Origin: an uncultured Bacteroidales bacterium
Lineage (GTDB): Bacteria; Bacteroidota; Bacteroidia; Bacteroidales; Muribaculaceae
Direction of reading: 5' to 3'
NCBI GenBank assembly: GCA_947173955.1
Contig: CAMWHE010000019.1
Span: forward strand, 1-38,776
Length of the DNA: 38,776 nt
Shown here piece by piece: positions 16,360-24,977 of this stretch; within the stretch, counting starts at the first letter, position 1, and every line of letters starts with the position of its first letter. The translations under genes and the position numbers were made by a program. Below the pieces are notes generated by a model. The model was not told where the DNA came from, searched no databases, and saw only the letters and a program-made list of their open reading frames with translations.

Positions 16360-17187
16360 TTATTTCTTCTTAGTAAGGATTTTTTTCTCATCGGCTCTAA
16401 GTCGACGCTCAACTTTCTTTACATCTTCAGCAGGTGGCAATGTTTCGGGTCGTATACCTCGATCAAGAAGCATATTACGGACGGCACTGTTGTTGTCTAC
16501 ATGCTCCTTCTCTATGCATAATTGACCGCGGAGTTCTTTCTGCTGAACATTGACCGATGTCATTTCAGCTGCAAGATCTTTAGCCTTGATAGCGATTGTG
16601 GAGAGAAAATCGGCAAGTGGTCTCTTTTCGGGAGCACCGACGCGGCGTTTCATCATCGCAGTATCAAGACCAAACAATGCGCGGTCACCTTTTGCTCGGA
16701 TAACAGCAAAACCACGGGAATCGACACCACGCTCATATAGAACGCCGGACAAAGTATGCTCAGTTTCGGCAAGTTTGGCACGAGCCTGAACACGTTCGTA
16801 GTCAAGCAGTCTTTGATGTACAAGTTCAGCCCTGCGAGTCTGAACAGCGAAGTAATTCTGAGCAAAAGCAATTTCCGGCTTGCGAGGGTCGCCATTTTGA
16901 GCGACAAGATAACAAGCATATCGAGTCAGCATCACGTCATCTATCTGGCGCTCAGAGCCTGATCCGAGAGAAACCATTTTGCTGACATCAGCAAAATGGT
17001 CGGATATTTTCTCTCCTGCATTACAAACCGCTTCCTTGGCCTTTTCTATGATCGATTGAAAGTTACGCCATTGAATATAGCCCATTACCGGCGCGAGCTC
17101 CCTCGCACTCCAACACTCAACACCTTCATACTCGATGGCTATGGATTCAAAGCTATTGAAAAGTTCTTGTATTTCTTTCGCTTTCAT
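16360..17187 (-). CDS. dinD: DNA damage-inducible protein D (BRO-N family)
   Basis: 275 residues. The N-terminal 110 residues fit the BRO-N/DinD fold ([12 protein letters not shown], then F-Q-S-I-I-E-K-A). The middle contains [20 protein letters not shown] and [11 protein letters not shown], and [16 protein letters not shown] is also characteristic. In Escherichia coli DinD is SOS-induced and inhibits RecA-mediated strand exchange. Here a 16-base perfect palindrome sits between promoter and start codon. The gene is the only one between two copies of the GH20 3' end, on the same strand as GH20. AT-richness relative to GH20 supports acquisition by transfer. Confidence 0.9.
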   Translation of the reverse strand: MKAKEIQELFNSFESIAIEYEGVECWSARELAPVMGYIQWRNFQSIIEKAKEAVCNAGEKISDHFADVSKMVSLGSGSERQIDDVMLTRYACYLVAQNGDPRKPEIAFAQNYFAVQTRRAELVHQRLLDYERVQARAKLAETEHTLSGVLYERGVDSRGFAVIRAKGDRALFGLDTAMMKRRVGAPEKRPLADFLSTIAIKAKDLAAEMTSVNVQQKELRGQLCIEKEHVDNNSAVRNMLLDRGIRPETLPPAEDVKKVERRLRADEKKILTKKK

Positions 17188-17489
17188 TCGGATAAAATAG
17201 GTTATTATCAGATTTTTAACGTTTTAGATTGTAAAGTTAGGAAAATTTTCCTAGACTTCTGTAATCAGCACAAAGTTATATTATAGAGGAGCGAAAATCT
17301 TACACATCAAAGTTAAATAATACTATCTCATTCAATATTTTCAAGTAGTAGTATCAAGGCGCCGGCTTATCTCAAATTGATATTACCTGATAAGATATCC
17401 GGATGCTTCAAAGATCAGCAAATAAACAGCAAGGAGGCTGCCGGTTATGGCAGCCTCCTTATTGTATTGCTTTAAGTTCTGAGACAGGG
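17188..17489 (-). promoter_or_regulatory. dinD promoter region with 16-bp palindrome
   Basis: TAACTTTG elements on the minus strand lie at 17271-17278 and 17308-17315. Just downstream of the first, the perfect palindrome TAGGAAAATTTTCCTA occupies 17238-17253, about 50 bases before the start codon. Initiation about 7 bases after the -7 element would put it at roughly +11 to +26, a position for repressor binding. It does not resemble the proteobacterial LexA site. The rest of the gap holds the proximal GH20 repeat. Confidence 0.6.
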
Positions 17490-17502
17490 TCAGCGGGCGG
17501 TG
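17423..17502. repeat. 80-bp direct repeat, proximal copy with the intact GH20 3' end
   Basis: Contains the last GH20 codons and stop, then the downstream terminator. Matches 16214-16293 at 73/80 with no gaps, spacing 1209 bp. Confidence 0.9.
17431..17460 (-). terminator. GH20 terminator hairpin
   Basis: Perfect 12-bp stem (17431-17442 with 17449-17460) and a 6-base loop, 30 bases beyond the GH20 stop, with T-rich sequence on both sides. It could act in both directions. Confidence 0.75.
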
Positions 17503-19781
17503 ATTTCGTCGACGAAGAGGAAGCCGAGGCATCCGGCGTAGGGGTGGCCGTCGGGGAAGATGTATTCGGGACGGATGACGACGCGCAGATAGTTCATCTC
17601 GCGTGGGAAGAAGTTGACGGAGTGGGTAGCCACCTCATAATTGTGGACTCCCTCGACGGCAGGATACTCTTCAGAGGCTATCAGATGCCAGTTTTCCCCG
17701 TCGTCAGACGAGAATACCTGTACGCCGCGACAGCCGGTCACGGCGTCGTCGGTAAATACGGCTGTCGAGAATGTGACGTTGTTGAGACGCATTCGCTGCG
17801 GCAGCTTGATGGTGGCGTCGCAGTTCTTGCCCGAGAAGCCTATCCAGCGGCCGGTTCGATAGTTGCCGTTGCCGTGCAGGCCGTCGACAAGCGACTGCGC
17901 TCCGCCGAAAGCGTAGCCGGCATCAGGCTCTTCAGCGAGCTTGATGGGGCTGAAGGCGATGGCAGAGGGCTTGAGCGTGTCGCATACGGCATGGCCGCTT
18001 ACGCCGTCCTTGAAGGCGGTTACGGCTATGAAGCATGAGTCGGTCAGCAGCATGGGGCTCTCATATTTCGGCGACTTGAGCGTAGGCTGCGAGCCGTCGA
18101 GCGTGTAGCGTATGTCGTAGCCGGGGAGAGCGGAGCAGTCCATGACGAGTCCGCGGCGATCGGTGTCGACATTATATTTTACCTCCACGTCAGCTATGTG
18201 CTTGGCGTAGTTGTAGCCGAGCTTATCATAGAGAGCGAGCAGAGCGGGGATGCGGGTCTTGAATTCTTCGAAATTCTTCCCGTCGGGGTCGCGCCACTGC
18301 ACTTCCGATAGGGCGGCCAGTCGGGGCAGCTCCATATACTGGGCGTGGGAGAATGTCGGGATATATTCGGTCCAGAGGTTGCTCTGGCATCCGAGTACAA
18401 GCGCCTTCTGCTCGTCGGTCATGGTCGGCAGACACGGTTCGAGGCCGTAGACCTTCTCGACCGTCGTCAGGCCACCGATGGCGTATGGCTCATTGGCGGT
18501 GTCTTTGGTCTGGTAGAAATCAAAATAGCAGTGGCTCGTCGGGGTCAGTATCACCTCATGGCCTCGGGCGGTACCGACAGCAGCCCCCTCGACACCGCGC
18601 CACGACATGATGATGGCATCCTGCGGGATATCGCATTCGAGTATCTCGTCCCATCCGATAGCACGCTTGCCGTGGCGGCCGAGCACATCGCAGGCGAAAC
18701 GGGTGACATAGCCCTGCAGCTGCGATTCGGGCGAGACACCGTCCTTCCATTCGAGGCCGAGTTCCTTGATACGCGCCTGACAGTCGGGACACTGCGCCCA
18801 TAGTACCTTCGGGCACTCATCGCCGCCGATATGGAAGTAGGGAGCAGGGAATATCTCGGCCACCTCAGAGAGAATATCGTCGATAAATTGCATGGTGACA
18901 TCCTTGCCGGGACAGAGCACGCCGTCATTGACACCCCATGCGCGCCACACTTCGTAGGGGCCGCCGGTGCATCCGAGTTCGGGATAAGAGGCCATGGCCG
19001 CCATCATGTGGCCGGGAAGATCGATTTCAGGCACCACCATGATGTGGCGGTCGGCCGCGTATTCGACTATCTCGCGGGCCTCGTCCTGTGTGTAGAAGCC
19101 GTAGACCGGGGTGTCGTCATACTCGGGGCCGGTGCGCCCTATGATTGAGTTCGGGCGGTATGAGCCGATCTCGGTCAGCTTGGGATATTTCTTGCTCTCG
19201 ATGCGCCAGCCCTGGTCGTCGGTCAGATGCCAGTGGAGGGTGTTGATGCCGTGAAGAGCTATCATGTCGATAAATGTCTTGACCTCGTCGAGAGTGAAGA
19301 AGTGGCGTGAGACATCGAAGTGGGTGCCGCGGTAGGCGAACCGGGGAGCGGCCGATACCTCGCCCGAGGGGATCTCCACCTTTCCGCTCTTGTCGAGCGC
19401 GGCGGGGATAGCCTTGCGGAGGGTCTGTATGCCGTAGAATGTACCTGCCGCCGTGGCGCCGTTGATCGTGATGCGGTCGGGCGTGACACTGATCTGATAG
19501 GCTTCCGGATTGTCATTCTTAAGGTCGGCACGGAGTTCGATGACGCCTGACGACTTCCCTTTGAGCCCCTCGGGCAGGTAGCCGCGCAGGAGGGAGGCTT
19601 CTTTGGCCAGCTCGTCGGGAGCCTCGATTGTCGGATTGGCTCCGAGGGTGAAGGGCACCACTCCGGCAGCCGGCTGAATTACGTCAGGGAGCGGAATCGT
19701 ATTGAAGGAGGCTTTTACAGCGGCACTCGAAGTCAACGCCGCCAAAGCCGTGGCTACTAATGCTATGGATATACGTTTCAT
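17490..19781 (-). CDS. GH20 beta-N-acetylhexosaminidase with C-terminal F5/8 (discoidin-like) domain
   Basis: 763 residues, signal peptide about 1-21. Order: GH20b domain (about 30-150), then the GH20 barrel (about 152-500) starting R-G-T-H-F-D-V-S-R-H-F. The catalytic pair is Asp321-Glu322 in F-H-I-G-G-D-E. A chitobiase-type C-terminal sandwich follows (I-R-Y-T-L-D-G-S-Q-P-T). Residues about 620-763 form an F5/8 type C-like carbohydrate-binding domain (W-I-G-F, V-F-S-S-D-D-G-E-N-W). It removes terminal beta-GlcNAc/GalNAc, using the substrate acetamido group, probably in the periplasm or at the surface. It is 28 bp downstream of the esterase fusion, in one operon. Together they suggest trimming of O-acetylated, hexosamine-rich host glycans. 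The 3' end is duplicated around dinD. Confidence 0.95.
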   Translation of the reverse strand: MKRISIALVATALAALTSSAAVKASFNTIPLPDVIQPAAGVVPFTLGANPTIEAPDELAKEASLLRGYLPEGLKGKSSGVIELRADLKNDNPEAYQISVTPDRITINGATAAGTFYGIQTLRKAIPAALDKSGKVEIPSGEVSAAPRFAYRGTHFDVSRHFFTLDEVKTFIDMIALHGINTLHWHLTDDQGWRIESKKYPKLTEIGSYRPNSIIGRTGPEYDDTPVYGFYTQDEAREIVEYAADRHIMVVPEIDLPGHMMAAMASYPELGCTGGPYEVWRAWGVNDGVLCPGKDVTMQFIDDILSEVAEIFPAPYFHIGGDECPKVLWAQCPDCQARIKELGLEWKDGVSPESQLQGYVTRFACDVLGRHGKRAIGWDEILECDIPQDAIIMSWRGVEGAAVGTARGHEVILTPTSHCYFDFYQTKDTANEPYAIGGLTTVEKVYGLEPCLPTMTDEQKALVLGCQSNLWTEYIPTFSHAQYMELPRLAALSEVQWRDPDGKNFEEFKTRIPALLALYDKLGYNYAKHIADVEVKYNVDTDRRGLVMDCSALPGYDIRYTLDGSQPTLKSPKYESPMLLTDSCFIAVTAFKDGVSGHAVCDTLKPSAIAFSPIKLAEEPDAGYAFGGAQSLVDGLHGNGNYRTGRWIGFSGKNCDATIKLPQRMRLNNVTFSTAVFTDDAVTGCRGVQVFSSDDGENWHLIASEEYPAVEGVHNYEVATHSVNFFPREMNYLRVVIRPEYIFPDGHPYAGCLGFLFVDEITAR

Positions 19782-19809
19782 TACTGTAATCTGTTGTAGG
19801 ATGAAATAA

Positions 19810-22503
19810 TCAGAGATTGCCGCCGCGCTTCATTCCCTCTTCGACCTCCTTCCATAGGTCGCGGGCGATGATGTGGCCGATATCGAATATCATGAGGCCG
19901 TCCGATCCGCGGAGGTTCATCTCAATGGCGCGGGTCAGCTTGGATGGATCGTCGTAATACTGGTCGACGAGCAGGCCGCCCATCACCTCGTTGTCGCCCA
20001 TGATGTCGCGCAGATGCATGCATGACCCCTGCACGCAGTACCACGATCCGGAGTGACCCTCCGAGTCGGTTTCGTTCCATACATCCTCGGGATCGTCGCG
20101 CTCCTCGGCCACGGTTATGTTGGTGTAATAGTTGCCGGTGGTGTAGAGGTCGATCAGCTCGGCGTAACCGGTGTTCTTATAGGTCTCCGAAGCCCACTGG
20201 GGGAAGTCGGCATGTGGGTCGTAGGTGTCGGACGCGAAGTTGACGCCCACCTCATAGTAAGAGGGATACCATGCGCCGGTATAAGTGGCGAAGATAGCGT
20301 CGGGATTAGCCTCCTTGACGGTCTGACGGGCACGCTTCATGAAGTCCTTGATGTTGGTGGCGCGCCATTCGATCCACTCCTTGTAGTATTTGCCGGGGAT
20401 CACGCGGAAATTGCTTCCCTCGCCGGTCTTCTCCAGCGAAAGGATGTCGTCGGGGAATTTCTTGATCTTCTTGCCGATATGCTTTTCAAATTCGCGGCGT
20501 GAGAGGTCGGAGAAGTCGGCCGTGATGCCGTCGTAGCGCACACGGTCGAGCATCAGACCGTCGGCTTCGGGATATTTCGTCAGCACTTCGGTCATGACAC
20601 TGAGGATATAGTCCTGATATTCGGGATTGATCGGATTGACCATGCCTCCGTATTTCTGTTTCTGCTCGGTGATGGGTATGATGCCGCGGTCGGGATCGAG
20701 CACCATCGAGGTCCATTCTGGATGTCCCTCGTAGATGAGACCTTTGTCGAGATAGTTGTGGCCGGCGCAGAAGGCATTCATCGATATGAGTACCTTCAGC
20801 CCGCGGCGGTGTCCCTCCTCGATGAATTTGCCCAGATAGTCGAAATCTATCGGCTTGTCTGAATATTTTCCGGAGAATTTCGGAGCGAGCTTGCTGTCAT
20901 AGGCCAGATAGCCGGAGATGGGGCGCACGCAGGCCACGGCATGAGTGAAGCCCAGGTCGGCTATTCGGTCGATATACTTGGTGATCGTGTCGGGGTTGCT
21001 GAAGCGGTCCCAGTTGCCCGAGACGTCAAACCACATCAGCGCAGGCTTCTTGTAGCCGGGCACCTTGAGGATAAACGGCGATGCCGGTACGCCCGCATTG
21101 TTGAAGAGCGTAGACTCATAGTAATTGTGGAATCCGTAGCGCACCTCGACCGGGTCTTTGACAGGCGACTTGACGGCTATCTTGTTGTTGCCCCACGCGT
21201 TGGCCGTAGCCGGGTGGATGCCGCCGTAAGGATCGATCACCTCAAATCCCTCGAGCGGACAGCGGGTCGGAGTCATGCCGGACTGCGCGTTGTCAAAGGT
21301 GACTACGATTGTCGAGTCTTTGGGGTTATAGGCTGCCGAGCGGGCTATCGGAGCCTTGGCGTCGGCGCCGGGACGTCCGTAAGTGTCTTCGAGAGCCAGA
21401 CGCGCCAGGCGCTGTCCGACCTCGATCTTACGCGGCGGATGGATGAAGACAGAGTCGCCCAGATCGCCGGTGGTAGCCATCGCCACATTTTCGACTTCAT
21501 CGAGTAGCTCGGCCTGAGCCTGGCGGAAGCGGGCCCACTTGGTCGACTTTGAATCGCCGCCGCTGTAGGGAGCCAGCTGAACATAGTAGACGGGGAGGGA
21601 GTCGTTACGGAACAGGCGGCTCCATTCCTTCTTCCATGCCGGGAAGAGCTGCTTGTACTGAGCCGGATCGGCGCTGTTGGCCTCACCCTGATACCATATC
21701 ACGCCCTTTACGGGGAATCCTTCCCATGCGGCCGTCATGCCGTTGTAGAGCAGTACCGGAGTGCCTGTCAGCCATCCGAATTCCGTCTGGTCGGTAGCCG
21801 GGAGCTCCATGTCGGGGAACTGCTCCTCAAGCACCTCGCGGGGCATCCACGCCTGTATGCGAGAGTCGCTCCAGCAGCACTGTATCAGGCCGACGGGCTG
21901 CTTGGTGACATCCTGAATATAATCACCGAATACATAGCCCACAGCGCTGAAATCACCGGCCTCGCGGGGATTGACGCGGGTCCATGTGCCGCCGGTGGCG
22001 TCGGTATTGGGCGTAGTGCTGTAGGCGCGGGGCTGGCGGAAGAGACGCAGCGCCCTCGTCGAGTCGGCGCGGGCTATCATGTCAGCCGTACCCCGGGCAG
22101 GCTGCCCGGCAAAACCTCGCAGAGGCATCTCCATATTGCTCTGACCGCCGCATACCCACACGTCGCCGATGAGGACATCGTCGAGCGTGACACTCCCGTC
22201 AGGATCCGTTACCGTAATCGCATACGGGCCACCCGCTCCGGGAGTCGGCAGCACGACCATCCATGCCCCGTCCGTGTCGGAGGCGGTAGCCGTCAGCACC
22301 GACTTCTGATTCCACGACGGTTTCACTTTTACACGCGAGCCGGGAGCAGCATATCCGCGCAACTCCACATCCGCATTCTGCTGAAGCACCATGTTGCTTG
22401 AGAAAATCGGCGACAGCTTTACAGCCGCTTCCGACCGGAAGCTGCACAGCGGAGCCGTTAGACCCACAACCGCTGCGACAGCCAGACAGTTAAGAATTTT
22501 CAT
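19810..22503 (-). CDS. Sialate O-acetylesterase fused to a GHL10-like glycoside hydrolase domain
   Basis: 897 residues from the ATG at 22503, chosen because it opens a good signal peptide (MKILNCLAVAAVVGLTAPLC). A longer reading from 22554 would begin beside the promoter and is rejected. Residues about 28-480 form an SGNH sialate O-acetylesterase: G-G-Q-S-N-M-E-M with Ser122, I-W-Y-Q-G-E at 269-274, and a C-terminal D-S-V-F-I-H-P block with His355. From about 486 a second catalytic-type domain follows (F-D-V-S-G-N-W-D-R-F, then G-L-M-L-D-R-V-R-Y-D-G) resembling the GHL10 family of TIM-barrel hydrolase-like proteins. The esterase removes acetyl groups from sialic acid or other sugars; the substrate of the second domain is unknown. 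It is the first gene of an operon with GH20, divergent from the ROK regulator. Confidence 0.88.
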   Translation of the reverse strand: MKILNCLAVAAVVGLTAPLCSFRSEAAVKLSPIFSSNMVLQQNADVELRGYAAPGSRVKVKPSWNQKSVLTATASDTDGAWMVVLPTPGAGGPYAITVTDPDGSVTLDDVLIGDVWVCGGQSNMEMPLRGFAGQPARGTADMIARADSTRALRLFRQPRAYSTTPNTDATGGTWTRVNPREAGDFSAVGYVFGDYIQDVTKQPVGLIQCCWSDSRIQAWMPREVLEEQFPDMELPATDQTEFGWLTGTPVLLYNGMTAAWEGFPVKGVIWYQGEANSADPAQYKQLFPAWKKEWSRLFRNDSLPVYYVQLAPYSGGDSKSTKWARFRQAQAELLDEVENVAMATTGDLGDSVFIHPPRKIEVGQRLARLALEDTYGRPGADAKAPIARSAAYNPKDSTIVVTFDNAQSGMTPTRCPLEGFEVIDPYGGIHPATANAWGNNKIAVKSPVKDPVEVRYGFHNYYESTLFNNAGVPASPFILKVPGYKKPALMWFDVSGNWDRFSNPDTITKYIDRIADLGFTHAVACVRPISGYLAYDSKLAPKFSGKYSDKPIDFDYLGKFIEEGHRRGLKVLISMNAFCAGHNYLDKGLIYEGHPEWTSMVLDPDRGIIPITEQKQKYGGMVNPINPEYQDYILSVMTEVLTKYPEADGLMLDRVRYDGITADFSDLSRREFEKHIGKKIKKFPDDILSLEKTGEGSNFRVIPGKYYKEWIEWRATNIKDFMKRARQTVKEANPDAIFATYTGAWYPSYYEVGVNFASDTYDPHADFPQWASETYKNTGYAELIDLYTTGNYYTNITVAEERDDPEDVWNETDSEGHSGSWYCVQGSCMHLRDIMGDNEVMGGLLVDQYYDDPSKLTRAIEMNLRGSDGLMIFDIGHIIARDLWKEVEEGMKRGGNL

Positions 22504-22561
22504 GATTGTATGACTGGTTGATGTTTCTACACTTGATGTGGCACCTCGCCACAATTTAATG

Positions 22562-22640
22562 CAAATATATGAAAATTATAAATGAATAGCAGTTATATTA
22601 TCCAAAAATTTTAATATATCGTAAATATGTCTTATATTTG
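22562..22640. promoter_or_regulatory. Divergent promoters of the esterase-GH20 operon and the ROK gene
   Basis: TATATTTG on the minus strand at 22562-22569 faces the esterase. TATATTTG on the plus strand at 22633-22640 faces ROK, 32 bases before its ATG. The AT-rich 63 bp between them is the likely place for ROK binding, but I see no clear palindrome. Confidence 0.65.
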
Positions 22641-22671
22641 CCCTGAATAACTCATACTTACACAACCAATC

Positions 22672-23880
22672 ATGGCTCACAATCTTCTCACCGCGATCGA
22701 GAATGGCAATAAAAGCGCCATTCAGAAGAAGCGTATCATCAACTACCACATCTACAACGGCAATTCGACAATCTCCGAATTGTCGCGCGCGCTCGACATC
22801 AGCGTACCGACCGTCACAAAACTCATCGAGGAGATGTGTGAGTCAAATATCATCCTCGCCTACGGCAAGCTCGAGACAGCCGAAGGGCGCCACCCCCACC
22901 TCTACGGACTCAATCCCGACTCCGGCTACTACGTCGGTGTCGACGTCAACCTCGGCAGCGTCAACATGGCTCTGATGAATTTCAGCGGCGAGATCGTCGA
23001 CCAGATGCTCAATCAGCATCGCGACATATCCAACTCCGCCCAGGGATTTGAAAACCTCTGCAGCCTTATCGACGACTTCATCAACTCCCTCGACGAACGC
23101 CGCGAAGCCATCCTCAACGTCAATGTCAACATCTCCGGACGCGTCAACCCCGAGGACGGCTACAGCTACAGCTGGTTCAATCTCGGCGAAGAGCCCGTCG
23201 CCCATGCCCTCTCCCGCCGCCTCTCCCTGCCCGTCACCGTCGAGAATGACTCCCGCGCCATGACCTATGGCGAATACCTCTGCGGCGACTACAACGACCG
23301 CAACAACATCCTCTTCATCAACCTCTCGTGGGGGCTCGGACTCGGACTCATCGTCGACGGACACACCTATAAGGGAAAATCCGGCTTCGCAGGCGAATTC
23401 GGCCACTATCCCTGCTACGACAACGAGCTCATCTGCCATTGCGGCAAGAAAGGATGCCTTGAGACCGAAGCCTCCGGCCGCGCCCTTCACCGCAAGCTCG
23501 TCGAGCGAGTCAAGCGCGGCGAGTCGAGCATACTCTCCGAAGCCATCATGAAAAACCCCGACAACGTCACCCTCCATCATATCATCGACGCCATCAATCA
23601 TGAGGACGTGCTCTGCATCGACCTCCTCGAGGAGATCGGCCAGAAGCTCGGCCGCCACATAGCCGGACTGATCAATATCTTCAACCCCGACACCGTCATC
23701 ATCGGCGGAGTCCTATCACAGACAGGCGACTACATCCTGCAGCCCGTCTGCGCCGCCGTGCGCAAGCACTCCCTCAACATCGTCAACCGCGATACCGTCA
23801 TCACCATCTCGCGGCTCAAAGAGCGCGCCGGCATGATCGGCGCCTGTATGCTTGCCCGCTCCCGCATGTTCGACTTCTGA
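22672..23880 (+). CDS. ROK family transcriptional regulator
   Basis: 402 residues. The N-terminus has a winged helix-turn-helix (about 20-75: S-T-I-S-E-L-S-R-A-L-D-I-S-V-P-T-V-T-K-L). The ROK fold follows, with Y-Y-V-G-V-D-V-N-L-G, E-N-D-S-R-A-M, and the zinc/sugar-binding block G-F-A-G-E-F-G-H ... C-H-C-G-K-K-G-C-L-E-T. NagC/Mlc-type ROK proteins repress sugar-use genes and release DNA on binding a sugar or sugar phosphate. Divergence from the hexosaminidase operon makes an amino-sugar signal plausible. The last 20 codons and adjoining bases (23819-23885) are repeated 1159 bp downstream, and the gene's own terminator (25078-25107) now lies beyond that second copy. Confidence 0.93.
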   Translation: MAHNLLTAIENGNKSAIQKKRIINYHIYNGNSTISELSRALDISVPTVTKLIEEMCESNIILAYGKLETAEGRHPHLYGLNPDSGYYVGVDVNLGSVNMALMNFSGEIVDQMLNQHRDISNSAQGFENLCSLIDDFINSLDERREAILNVNVNISGRVNPEDGYSYSWFNLGEEPVAHALSRRLSLPVTVENDSRAMTYGEYLCGDYNDRNNILFINLSWGLGLGLIVDGHTYKGKSGFAGEFGHYPCYDNELICHCGKKGCLETEASGRALHRKLVERVKRGESSILSEAIMKNPDNVTLHHIIDAINHEDVLCIDLLEEIGQKLGRHIAGLINIFNPDTVIIGGVLSQTGDYILQPVCAAVRKHSLNIVNRDTVITISRLKERAGMIGACMLARSRMFDF

Positions 23881-23885
23881 TCCCC
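23819..23885. repeat. 67-bp direct repeat, proximal copy forming the ROK 3' end
   Basis: Covers the final ROK codons, stop and five following bases. Matches 24978-25044 at 64/67 with no gaps. The three differences are T/C changes: two synonymous, and one that turns the final Phe into Leu in the distal copy. Confidence 0.95.
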
Positions 23886-23975
23886 ACATACCGGTCTGTT
23901 CCCAAGCGATCTTGTGACTGATGAAGTAATACGACTGTTTTTTTAGAATTCAATATTAAAATAAAATATGTGAGA

Positions 23976-24008
23976 ATTTTGTTATATATTTGTATTGGAT
24001 AACAAAAT
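23976..24008 (+). promoter_or_regulatory. Promoter and inverted-repeat operator of the antitoxin/GNAT pair
   Basis: TATATTTG at 23985-23992 is a perfect -7 element. It lies inside a perfect 10-bp inverted repeat, ATTTTGTTAT (23976-23985) and ATAACAAAAT (23999-24008). The second arm is 10 bases before the antitoxin ATG. This is the normal layout for autorepression of a toxin-antitoxin operon. Confidence 0.7.
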
Positions 24009-24018
24009 CTCCCTTGAC

Positions 24019-24177
24019 ATGGCAAGACCTATAAAAGAAACTCCCGAACTTAGGGGAGAAGACGCGAAAAGGTTCGAGAAACTTATCTCGAAGCCACAAC
24101 CCATATCTGCACAGGAAAAAGAGAGAGCTCGAAAAGCCTATGAATTGATGAAATCCATCAGTAACTTTCAATGGTAA
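24019..24177 (+). CDS. Small antitoxin-like protein paired with a GNAT toxin
   Basis: 52 residues from ATG 24019; a TTG at 23995 in the same frame would overlap the operator arm and is less likely. It begins M-A-R-P-I-K-E-T-P, then E-D-A-K-R-F-E, then a basic helical C-terminus ending near Y-E-L-M-K. Small proteins of this kind often precede GNAT acetyltransferases in Bacteroidales. By position it is the antitoxin, and possibly the DNA-binding partner, of the next gene. Only 3 bases separate its stop from the toxin ATG. It is not obviously a ribbon-helix-helix TacA homologue, so the pair may be a distinct antitoxin type. Confidence 0.6.
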   Translation: MARPIKETPELRGEDAKRFEKLISKPQPISAQEKERARKAYELMKSISNFQW

Positions 24178-24180
24178 GCC

Positions 24181-24717
24181 ATGGATTTTGGCAAACTACG
24201 ACAGTTTCAGCTTTCGGCAGATACTGATATCAAACCATTTAAGTGTGCAGAGTCGGATTTAAATGAATTTCTTTTTGAAGATGCCAAATATTTTCAAAAG
24301 GAACTTCTTGCAGTGACTTATCTTCTCGAATATATGGAAGAGAATAAGACTGCAGCCTATTTTAGTTTATTGGCAGATAAGATTACATTCAATCCCGACG
24401 ATAAAGGTGTGTGGAACAAGCTCAACCGGAATATACCTAACACTAAACGACGCAAAAGTTATCCAGCCCTTAAGATTGGTCGTTTAGCGGTCAGTGAAGA
24501 GTTTGCATGTTGTGGACTTGGAACATTCATACTTGACAATATCAAGTATGCCTTTTCAAATGTCAAACGACTCGGGTGCCGCTTTATAACAGTTGATGCG
24601 CTCAGTTCGGCTGTTGAATTTTATGAAAGAAACGGCTTTAAATTTTTCACCGAGCACGATAAGAACGATGACACAAGGCTGATGTTCTTTGACCTCAAAA
24701 ACTTTGTAATTGAATAA
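24181..24717 (+). CDS. GNAT acetyltransferase, TacT-like toxin candidate
   Basis: 178 residues. The N-terminal F-K-C-A-E-S-D-L-N-E-F-L-F-E-D-A matches the start of TacT/AtaT-type toxins (F-x-C/S-x-x-x-x-L-x-x-F-L). Motif A is L-K-I-G-R-L-A-V-S-E-E-F-A-C-C-G-L-G, with the acetyl-CoA pyrophosphate loop at C-C-G-L-G. The C-terminal D-A-L-S-S-A-V-E-F-Y-E-R-N-G-F is the usual last GNAT strand-helix. Such toxins acetylate the amino group of charged aminoacyl-tRNA and block translation until counteracted. It is co-transcribed with the small upstream gene. The pair is the intact cargo between the two ROK 3' end copies. Confidence 0.8.
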   Translation: MDFGKLRQFQLSADTDIKPFKCAESDLNEFLFEDAKYFQKELLAVTYLLEYMEENKTAAYFSLLADKITFNPDDKGVWNKLNRNIPNTKRRKSYPALKIGRLAVSEEFACCGLGTFILDNIKYAFSNVKRLGCRFITVDALSSAVEFYERNGFKFFTEHDKNDDTRLMFFDLKNFVIE

Positions 24718-24977
24718 ACTCTGGTAAGACACGTGAGTTCGATATAATCGAATTCTCAGCTGACATGGCCGAACACTTTCGTGTGAAACGAATAAAAGAA
24801 AGGTCGCCAACTTGTTGTATGTTTGCGACTTATTTATTTTTAAAAGTGGTGCCCCCAGACATGATTCTCCAATTTCTTTTGCTTCTTTAAGAGTTTTGAT
24901 ATCGTTGTACACATCAACTGCAAGTTGAAATGATAGTTTAATTGCCAGATAATATCCCTTCCACTGCTGGCGCACCG

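Noticed and set aside
22504..22554. Upstream start for the esterase fusion
   Set aside because: It would add 17 residues ahead of a good signal peptide and begin within about 10 bases of the promoter element.
22843..23658. Long minus-strand frame opposite the ROK gene
   Set aside because: Shadow frame with low-complexity Val/Asp/Glu content; ROK on the plus strand is clearly the real gene.
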